From: Gryganskiella cystojenkinii | Lineage: Eukaryota > Mortierellomycota > Mortierellomycetes > Mortierellales > Mortierellaceae | Length of the DNA stretch: 50,791 nucleotides | Assembly (NCBI GenBank): GCA_015852425.1 | Contig: JAAAIG010000131.1 | Span: 5,387 to 56,177, forward strand | Direction: 5' to 3' | Part shown: positions 43,416-50,791 of the stretch, one piece after another | Layout: every line of letters starts with the position of its first letter | Numbering within the stretch: the stretch's first letter is position 1 | Made by a program: the position numbers and the translations under genes | Notes under the pieces: model-generated | Seen by the model: only the letters and a program-made list of their open reading frames with translations | Database searches by the model: none | Told to the model about the DNA's origin: nothing

Positions 43416-43860
43416 GCTTGGTTATGTGATTGTGATGGAGGAAAGAGAGGGGAGAGGTAGGGGAAGGAGATGAAGACTAGGGAAGGAACAGAAAAGGATG
43501 GAGATGAGAAATAGGAGAATCGTCTTCCCCCTGTCTTACTCCACAGTCCGCACCCAAAAGAGACACCCCCGTGGGAAGAATTTGGGATGAGAATCAAAAG
43601 TCACGAAAACATTGAAAATTCGAAGTCACAGAGCAATCCGAGTACACGAGCAATCCTCAGGCCGATCCAGCTTGCTTCACCCTGGATCATTTGCGTCTGT
43701 CCTGAACTAGGTCTGTACAGATAGCATCATGTGAGGGCGAAAAGTGTCCTGATCGACTCTAGCAGCAGAAACTGAAGTACTGTTAGATTCAGTAATCCCA
43801 AGATTCAACTAGTAGCAACAGCATCCACATCAACAGAATTCACAGCAACAGCATAGTTCA
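43416..43860. promoter_or_regulatory. MCCC2 upstream region
   Basis: The first 150 bp upstream, read on the minus strand, are C/T-rich (TCTTCATCTCCTTCCCCTACC type), the usual leader composition here. Beyond about 43620 the sequence becomes AT-richer and merges into the decayed island. Confidence 0.4.
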
Positions 43861-43959
43861 CAATACCTTGGGCGAGAACACCATTGACGGCACATTCTAC
43901 GATCCCATCGTCACAACATATTTATCTCAGTCAAAGCCCATGCAGACACCAACGGCACT

Positions 43960-44160
43960 GACGTGTTCTACAACAAATCAAAGCTATCGGTACCGATACT
44001 TCTACCAATGTTGAATTGCCAGATAGGATACAGTCTTTACTCCAAGGAGGATTTGGCGTTGCGGACCCGGATTCGATTCCCGGTGTTGAACCAGGACTAC
44101 TTGCTTCTTTCAGCTATCTTAGCCGTCCAACAGGACGGGGACTAACCTGGTCGCATGTAT
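43960..44160 (+). pseudogene. Fragment of a protein-coding sequence, unrecognised
   Basis: A frame from about 43967 to beyond 44150 reads VELPDRIQSLLQGGFGVADP, DSIPGVEPGLLASFSYL and RPTGRGLTW, which looks like real protein. An overlapping second frame upstream (AHADTNGTDVFYNKS) could be its continuation after a frameshift. There is no start, no clear end and no family match. I read it as debris of a lost gene. Confidence 0.3.
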
Positions 44161-45070
44161 ATGGATTATATCGACTTTGGCCGAAAATGTTCACATTAAT
44201 AGCTTGTCGAGTGAGCGGAACAGCGACATTCGAGAGAACGGGAACAGAAAGCATCGAAGCGGACATCTCGAGTGCTTTTTTCCCGATCGCTTTTTTCTTT
44301 CCTTCTTTCCTTCCTTTCTTCCTTGCTGCCTTTCTTTTATTTTTATCTTTCTGGCAACGTCGGTATGTTAATCTTATGTATACTCTCCAATCCTACTCTC
44401 AGTAAAATTCCATGCCAACACATATCAGATCGAAGAGTATACAAGTTATTGAAAGAGATTACGTGATGCCCTTTTGAGTCAGTGTTCAAGATCAATCTCT
44501 GACCTTTTGGGGGCCCTGTGGTGGTCACATTTACAGATGCACACTGGAGCTTAAAAAGAGGGTAAGAAATCTCAGCACAGTAGTCTTGTTCTTTTCTCTT
44601 GATCAATGATATCTGACATGACCTTTCTTGCTGCTTGTGATTATAGGCAAGGCTGCATAATCCAGCATGGGCCGGGTCCAACAGCGGCACAGCGTTTCGA
44701 AATTCAGTTGACGACACGACAGGATGCTCGACCATATGTGACAGATTGAGTACAGTACACATATCATCATGAACATGATTATCCCGAGCGAGGCTCAAAT
44801 CCATGTATTACCTCAAATTAGACGCATGGACGGTTTTTTCTCTCTCACAGAATGATAGTCACTAAACTGTTTGATGATGAACTTCACAGGCAGGCTCCAT
44901 TAGCCAAGAAACTCTGAATGGGTAAAACTCCGTGGGATAAGCAAGTGAGTATTGCCAAGATCCTATTTCCATCTTTGGATCTCAATCAATCATCGGCAGG
45001 CAGAAACAAAAGTCGGGCGGGTTTTCATTTTCCTCAAGGGCAAAAAAACTTGTTATCGTCATAGAGCAAA
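44161..45070. other. Non-coding part of the decayed island
   Basis: About 0.9 kb with no convincing gene. It includes a T/C-rich tract (44271-44355, CTTTCCTTCCTTTCTTCC type) and a minus-strand 153-codon open frame (44343-44804) whose composition is not protein-like enough to call. Confidence 0.4.
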
Positions 45071-45109
45071 TGTCCTTTGGGCAAAGAGCGGGTAAGACGC
45101 GCACTCAGA

Positions 45110-45600
45110 GGACGTACTTCAACAACAGAACCGCATGGCCATGGTAATCTTCAAGAAGACGATCCCAACGAGATCGAAAAGGCGTGGTTCAATCCAAACG
45201 AACGATCCACAGTATGTGACTTCCAAGGCCAGCTTCAAAGATATTGTTCGAAATGGGATCCAGGACTGCTGGCCATTACCAAAGACAGATTGACAGCGCG
45301 ACTCCAAATGTCAAGAAACAGGAGTATGTTCTAACCGGAGATCTCTCTACAGACGGCTGCAACTTGCGAGTGATGGCTTACAAGTTAACAAAAAGCGCGA
45401 GTCAGCCGACGACTTGTACAGTGTACAGTATAAATCTCACCAACTACGTCCGCCATCAACACTGATGGCGCCTTAACGCCATATGCCGCACATTCTTCCT
45501 GTTCTGTACTCGAAGTTCAGTCTCATCGATGCCATCTCATTTAAATTCAATACTGGAGAGCTCAATCTCCCCAAACATGAAAAGGCAGTCAGCCTTGTGG
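45110..45600 (+). pseudogene. Decayed transposase-like coding remnant
   Basis: Protein-like segments lie in different + frames: KASFKDIVRNGIQDCWPLPK, then KKQEYVLTGDLSTDGCNLRV with MAYKLTK, then KRESADDLYSVQYKSHQL and PPSTLMAP. Switching between frames, with an in-frame stop after PLPKTD, indicates several indels. The order TDG...AYKL...SVQYK recalls the region upstream of the catalytic domain in transposon-encoded proteins common in Mucoromycota genomes, possibly of the TnpB/Fanzor type. No RuvC-like motif is left. The family call is from memory of pattern only. Confidence 0.3.
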
Positions 45601-45725
45601 CCAGAATCTGAAGGATCCCCGAACTCTGAAGACTGCATTTGTCGCACAGCCTTTGATGCCATCATGACCTTCTCGTCTCTAAGATTCGCGTCAGAAAATT
45701 ATAACGATTAGAATATCTCTCTTAT

Positions 45726-46218
45726 TCATCGTCGTTTGAAATTTTGAGAGTCGATAGATGTGCTATGCGTGTGAATGGTGACATTTCTGGCGAGCAACGA
45801 GAATACTGAGACCCACAACATTATTAAGATGTCGTTCTCTGAAGGTGCCATATTACGAAAGAGTGGTCGAATCACAAACTTGCATCTATAAACGAAATAT
45901 TTCAAGTCAGTCAAGTAGCACTCGGTGAATTGGTTGTCCATCTGAAAGATATGGAGACCCAATTAAACGCTAGACTTACAACCCATCACGCGATAAGAAA
46001 GGGCTAGTAAGAGAAAACACGACGACTTACAGCAACATCAGAACTTGAGGAGTCTTGTTTTCAATATCCGCGACAGAAGGTAGATTGTCTTCGTCCAGAT
46101 CTTTCGCATTCATAGTGCCCCAATCTTTCCCTAGACGCCTTAATAAATGATGAACCACCTTTCTCTGCATGTACTTTTTAGTATTTTCCAGAATGGCGGC
46201 TGCAGGCTGAAGGTCCAT
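45726..46218 (-). CDS. Two-exon small protein or truncated gene, unknown
   Basis: Exons 46218-46031 and 45885-45726 give 115 aa with correct phase (TTG CT^A TGC) across a GTAAGTC donor and a TTTATAG acceptor. It reads MDLQPAAAILENTKKYM, then LRRLGKDWGTMNAKDLDED, NLPSVADIENKTPQVLMLL and CKFVIRPLFRNMAPSENDI. An intact intron suggests it was a working gene. A different-frame ORF (46424-46140, MPGRACAHFNQVD start) overlaps its N-terminus, so the 5' part may be frameshifted and the real protein longer. It resembles multi-copy hypothetical families of early-diverging fungi; function is unknown. Confidence 0.4.
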
Positions 46219-46642
46219 TTTCGGGAGCTCGCAGATTGCACGTGCTTTCCAGGGTCTCGCCCAGCTTGGAATTGGTCCGTTGTTCGCGCCACGATTTCGC
46301 CATTCATTCGCTCTTGACCAGCGCCTCGCACAGACACTTGAATGGTGATATCTTCACCAGGTGCGTCACTGGTAATCAGGTTGGGGTCTACTTGATTGAA
46401 GTGTGCACATGCACGTCCGGGCATTTTAAAACGTGTTTGCAGACACGCATATGTTCTTGGTTTGTATCTCTGGCGATTGTCAGTCGCGAGCAGCTCGCTA
46501 GTTGCTCAGTCCCTGGTTACTTTGGTGGGACCTGTGTTTATAAGGCAAGACATCGCCACTCTATTTCAATGAAAGAGTAATCACTGGTTCATGCCACCAT
46601 ATCATGTGCCCTTCAAAAAAAATAGTATATATTTGAACTTAC

Positions 46643-46965
46643 CGTGCATCCTTCATGAGTGTAATGTCTCTTTCCTTATTGTGTTGTGCCTCATATATTT
46701 TAGAGAATCCATGGCGAGTTGAACCAGAGAGTCCCTCAGCTTCCTCTAGGCGAATATCCGCAGTTGCCTTCATGTGTTCCAGCCTCCTCCTTCTCTGTCA
46801 TTTCTCAATTTTCTCCTGTTCCCTCCCTTTGAGATTACTCCAGAACTTGTCTCGAGTTCCATTTTCGTGCCAAACAACGACCAGCTTGCTGAAGCGCCGC
46901 CAGTAGGTTACTAGATTCGAGACCAGGAACCACCTTATTTCTCCGAGTGTCTGTAACTTCTTCGC
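46643..46965 (-). pseudogene. Broken upstream exon of a minus-strand gene
   Basis: A frame reading WRRFSKLVVVWHENGTRDKF, then WSNLKGREQEKIEK, an in-frame TGA (complement of 46798-46800), then MKATADIRLEEAEGL and HNKERDITLMKDAR. It ends in a good splice donor (CACG^GTAAGTTC, exon end 46643). It may be the 5' exon of the same ancient gene as 45726-46218. The stop, and the lack of a clean frame in the stretch between, indicate decay. Confidence 0.35.
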
Positions 46966-47811
46966 GATTGCCACTTAGAGGTCGAGAGCTGTCAAATATT
47001 TCGACATGATCGAAATTTTAAGGATTTCGGACACAACATACGCTGGATTCAGGAGTCCTCGAACATGCTGGCGCCACAAAGGAAACTTGATAAATTTCGT
47101 TCTGTTGGAGTGGAGCTGGACATAGTGCGGGGGTGAGCAATATTCGATCCTAGGCGTAAATAAGACAGGTGTGACGAGTCATTCAAACAAAGATATTATA
47201 GTAAAGAAAAAATGATCTGGCTGGGCATGCTGATCCTGACAGGGAACCTCTGCTTATGGTTCTCTGCTATAGTTGCCTGGCAGGTAGACAACCCTTCAAG
47301 ACCAACAGGACGACATGACTGCCTCTCATTGTAACTTGGTGGCGATATGAGAGCGATATGAGAGCCTGGTGAAAAAGAGTCCTGAAAAGAGTGCCGTTTC
47401 CCTGATATACAGACGGTCCTACCAGTCCTGTACTGGGAGTGTGTGGCGTTAATGCGACGCGAGGGTGGTAACGGTGAGAGTTGAAAGGGTGTAAGATTTT
47501 TGCGCCGGAGTGGTGACGAAAAGGACGTGTGAAGATATACGCGTTGTACAGGCAAATGCACGTCAGCAGAATAAAGTAACGTGACTTTACGAAATCTTAA
47601 ATTTGGGATATGATCACGTGCCGTGGCCAGGATGGAAAGGACAACACAGATCAGAGCAAAGCCACCAAATGTGGTGGCAACTTTTCTTTTTTTTTTTTTT
47701 TTTCTTGACTCGCATTTCCTTTGCATTGAAAGAGAGGTCATTCATTGAGTTGTCTCCTGGCTGACATTGCATTACCCTTCCATCCATCACATAATCACAT
47801 ATCCCTCTCAC
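46966..47811. other. Edge of the decayed island and RRP7 promoter
   Basis: No gene is recognised. A tandem 12-mer GCGATATGAGAG appears twice at about 47342-47365. T-rich tract 47680-47703 and C/T-rich sequence up to 47811 form the RRP7 leader. A 181-codon minus frame (47741-47196) is low-complexity at its start and is not called. Confidence 0.4.
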
Positions 47812-49067
47812 ATGGCCAAGAAATCATCACAAAAGCAGGACGGCGACTCCTCCTCCTCGTCAGGAGGACTCGACTCCCTCGCGAACTTCTCTATCCTCCC
47901 TCTTCACATGCCTGCCTTGACCACCTCGTCTTCAGGCTACAAAAACATCCTTCACTATCTCTATTTCAAGAAGCACGAGTCCCCCAAGGAAGACGCCAAG
48001 ACTCCCAAGAACCGTACTCTTTTCCTCCTCAACATCCCCGTCGATGCCACAGAGACCCATCTTCGGGATCTGTTCAAGCCCTGTGGTCGTGTCATCGCTG
48101 TGCACTTTGTCAACCGTACCCGAGCTATGGACTCGAGCTTGACCAAGGAGGAACGCGAGCATCAGGAAGAACTTGAGCGTTTGGAGAAGGAGGCTGCTCT
48201 TTTGGAGGCTGAAGCCAACGCCAAGAACACCACCAAGAAGGGCAAGAAGGGAGCCAAGAAGCAAGAGTCACAAGAATCACAGGAAGAGATCAGGACGTTA
48301 TACGCCACGGGATCGCAGGCCTATGTTGTCTTCTTGGAGGAACAAGAGTTGAACAAGGCCATGGTCATGAAGAAGAAGCGGAGAAGCTGGATCAACACTG
48401 GAGACGATGCCACGCCAGCCGATATCGCCAAGCTTACCACTCTTGGTGTATCAAGTATGTTTTTCCATTCAGTGACTTAATGCCGAGTTTGAGAGGGGGT
48501 TGAAACTTTGAAGCAATGGATCATTGACTTTTGACTCTGTTTTTTTATTTTATTCGTAAACTAGAATGGATCAACGAATACCACAGGAGGAGACCCGAGG
48601 CTGCAGCACTTCAAATCAAAGTGGACGATTACATGGAAAAGTTTGAGCGATCGGAATATGAGGCTCAGCAGGCTGCATTGGCCCGTCATAATGTCATGGA
48701 CGAGGATGGTTTCACACTCGTGACCCGTGCAGGCAGCAAAGGGCACAACTCGGATGGTGTCATCACCATCCAAGCTGCCAAGGCCGATGAGGTCAAGAAC
48801 CTCAAACCCAAGAAAAAGGAACTCCAGGACTTTTACCGCTTCCAGATGCGCGAAGCCAAGCGCGACAGTAAGTTATTCATATCCACTGTTTTTGATTGAT
48901 GGACATTTAGCCATTTGTTATATGTACTCTTTGTTGACGCCATGGTCTCTATTTTTTTTTTTTCTTCTTTTTCCACAATAGAATTGGTCGATCTTCGTCG
49001 CAAGTTCGAGGAGGACAAGCAAAAGATCGAGGCCCTCAAGGTCAACAGACGTTTCAAGCCTTATTAG
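47812..49067 (+). CDS. RRP7: Ribosomal RNA-processing protein 7
   Basis: Nucleolar factor of the UTP-C part of the small-subunit processome, needed for 18S rRNA maturation. Three exons: 47812-48454, 48565-48867, 48982-49067 (1032 nt, 343 aa). An RRM-like region covers about residues 65-205: RTLFLLNIPVDATETHLRDL then GRVIAVHFVN, a charged helical insert rich in Lys/Glu/Ala, and SQAYVVFLEEQELNKAM. The C-terminal Rrp7 domain has MDEDGFTLVTRAG, the family hallmark, and ends in a basic helix LRRKFEEDKQKIEALK with RRFKPY. In-frame codons before the chosen ATG lack another Met. Confidence 0.93.
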
Positions 49068-49418
49068 GAACATTATCAGAGTCAAAAAATCTATTGTTTT
49101 CCTTTGCATCATATCCCCTCTTTTCATTAAAAAACTAGCATTTTTCTCTTACATCCTGTCCGCATGATGATATTCATCCTTCGACAATATTATGTCTGTG
49201 ATAATGTATCGCCTTCACAAGAAAAACGCACAAATTCCATGCAAATGCTCAGCCACTTCGCCCAAAACAAATCAGACCAAACAAAAAGCGGTCACTATAC
49301 AAAAAAAAGGCATTTCTGACTTTTCTCGGAGCAGAGGAGAAAAAGCAACGGTCGTCGCGGTGTGGCCATTCTCCTCATTTGCATCCATTCATTCGTTTAT
49401 TCATCAAGCGCAGGGATC
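49068..49418. promoter_or_regulatory. Promoter of the mitochondrial release factor gene
   Basis: 351 bp between RRP7 and the next gene. Nothing stands out except A-runs (49300-49310, 49340-49346). Confidence 0.35.
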
Positions 49419-50791
49419 ATGGTCATGTGCCCGCTCCTCTCAAGGCATCTGCCCAGCAAGATCGCCAATGTTGCTAGTCATAGTAGTCTCGGCGCCGCAA
49501 GGATATCTACACGTACCTTTCGCCAACTAAATATTCAAGCTTCCAGACGCTCAATACCCACCACACAAACGCCTGCCCTTGGAGCCAACCATGTCATCAG
49601 ATCAAGCACAGTCTTCTTATTAAAGCATGGATGGCTCACACCCTCGACCTCTTCCTCCTCCGATCCAAAAGACTCAAGACAAAGACGCCGTTCCTTCTCC
49701 ACCAAAGCCAAGGCCGAGCCCGTCGTCTTCAACAACCCCATGCTGAACAAGATGCGGCAAAAACTCGAATCCATGAAGGAACTCCACGACAAGGTCCTTC
49801 AAGAAATCAATGGCGGTGGGGATGAAGAACTCGATGCCTCCAAATTCGCCGAAAAAACCAAACAACTCCATGATCTCTCGCTCATCACTGACAAGTACAC
49901 TGAACTCGAATCACAGATCAGGGATCTTGTTTCCTTGAGACAAATGCTCGAAGACCCCTCTACGAAACAAGACAAAGACCTGTTGGACATGACCGAGGAA
50001 GAGATCAAAGAGACCACAGAACGGATCCTGGAAATGGAGAAGGAGCTGCTATTGGCCATGTTACCAACGGATTCTGCGGATGAGGCGAACGCGATTCTAG
50101 AGATCCGTGCTGGTACCGGAGGCGATGAGGCTGGATTGTTCGCTGCGGATATTTTGAGAATGTACGAAAGATTTGCAGAAAAGCAACGGTGGAAATGGGA
50201 GCAGATCTCGATGACCCATGATGGTCTTGGATCTATCAAGGTAAAGAAAGATCAGAGGGGGTATGAACGTCGAGACCTCGCAAATCGATTTAGGATCAAT
50301 TTCTGACTCCTCATTCCCTCAACCTACTATCACCACACAGGACGCGATGATCGCGATCACAGGTCACAACGTTTTTGGTCAACTCAAATTCGAGTCCGGT
50401 GTCCATCGTGTCCAACGTGTCCCCGCGACCGAGACCCAGGGTCGGATCCACACCTCGACCATCACAGTCGCGATCATGCCTCAACCAACCGAAGTCCAGG
50501 TTCAGATCCATGACTCTGACGTTCGAGTAGATGTCTTCCGCGCTTCGGGTTCCGGAGGTCAAAAAGTTAATACCACAGATTCTGCGATTCGTTTAACCCA
50601 TTTAGCAACGGGTATCGTGGTCGCAATTCAGGATGAGCGATCTAATCAAAAGAATCGAGCTAAAGCTTTTACGATCCTGAGAGCAAAATTGTTTGAACGG
50701 GAACGAGAAAAACTGGCGGCCGAGAGAAAGGATATGAGACGGAAACAAGTCGGATCAGGGACGAGATCGGAAAAGATCAGGACTTATAACT
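49419..50791 (+). CDS. MRF1: Mitochondrial peptide chain release factor 1 (3' partial)
   Basis: Class I release factor that ends translation at UAA/UAG in mitochondria. Exon 1 is 49419-50240; exon 2 starts at 50341 and leaves the window (424 complete residues visible). The N-terminal 100 residues are Arg/Ser/Thr-rich, a mitochondrial presequence ([14 protein letters not shown]). A long helical domain 1 follows, then [20 protein letters not shown]. The stop-codon tripeptide PAT (302-304, in [12 protein letters not shown]) is the RF1 type, not the SPF of RF2. The catalytic GGQ is at 346-348 within [18 protein letters not shown]. Roughly the last 50-60 residues are missing past the edge. Confidence 0.93.

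Noticed and set aside
44060..44090. tRNA-like T-arm (CCGGATTCGATTCCCGG)
   Set aside because: The A-C pair at the loop base breaks the stem rule, and no matching acceptor, D-arm or anticodon arm is found upstream. It also lies inside an open protein-like frame.
47196..47741. 181-codon minus frame
   Set aside because: It starts in a homopolymer-coded KKKKK stretch within the RRP7 promoter and has no family features.
1..50791. CRISPR array, rRNA or tRNA gene, bacterial-type operon
   Set aside because: No regularly spaced repeat-spacer structure, rRNA core or complete tRNA was found; genes are spliced and independently promoted.

Overview
The window is nuclear DNA from a filamentous fungus. Genes are split by short introns with GTAAG/GTATG donors and TAG/CAG acceptors, promoters are pyrimidine-rich, and there are long glutamine, serine and asparagine tracts. 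The gene set (F-box/LRR proteins, Kre9/Knh1-type surface proteins, squalene epoxidase, GRIP golgin, mitochondrial release factor) fits an early-diverging fungus. Mucoromycota, probably Mortierellomycotina, is my inference from the style of the proteins, not from a search. Two 10-N assembly gaps (11924-11933 and 26269-26278) show it is a scaffold.

Layout. 1-122: possible 3' end of a + strand gene. 1203-6006 (-): CTF18, the alternative clamp-loader subunit, in 10 exons. 6358-6965 (+): small orphan basic protein. 7082-7936 (-): DUF202 membrane protein. 8232-10412 (+): F-box/LRR protein with an overlapping mini-uORF. 10828-11649 (-): LRR-like protein, convergent with it across a pentanucleotide repeat. 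12424-14332 (-): ALY/REF-like mRNA export adaptor. 15155-16747 (-): intronless, N-terminally extended eEF1A paralogue. 17842-21168 (+): giant Q/S/P-rich protein. 21720-23786 (+): MscS-type channel. 24254-25222 (-): Kre9-like single-pass membrane protein set between copies of a dispersed repeat. 26071-27551 (+): GCIP/cyclin-D1-binding-like protein with a gap in exon 1. 28412-30597 (+): squalene epoxidase ERG1. 30955-32015 (+): phosphopantothenate-cysteine ligase with no visible start codon. 32928-39323 (+): GRIP golgin. 39635-40832 (-): SDH3. 41214-43415 (-): methylcrotonyl-CoA carboxylase beta subunit. 43416-47811: gene-poor island of decayed ORFs. 47812-49067 (+): RRP7. 49419-end (+): mitochondrial RF1, cut by the window edge.

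Most genes are unlinked housekeeping functions: replication and cohesion, ribosome biogenesis, mRNA export, mitochondrial translation, respiration, leucine breakdown, CoA and sterol synthesis, Golgi tethering. They do not form an operon or metabolic cluster. Exon models were built by hand from splice signals and checked for phase; CTF18, ALY-like, MscS, ERG1, golgin, SDH3, MCCC2 and RRP7 all sum to whole codons with a single stop.

The most unusual items are the eEF1A paralogue whose ancestral start codon position now reads TTG inside a new 74-residue N-terminal extension, the 5'-incomplete PPCS gene, the roughly 110-bp-period repeat flanking a surface-protein gene, and the decayed island with a possible transposase-like remnant.
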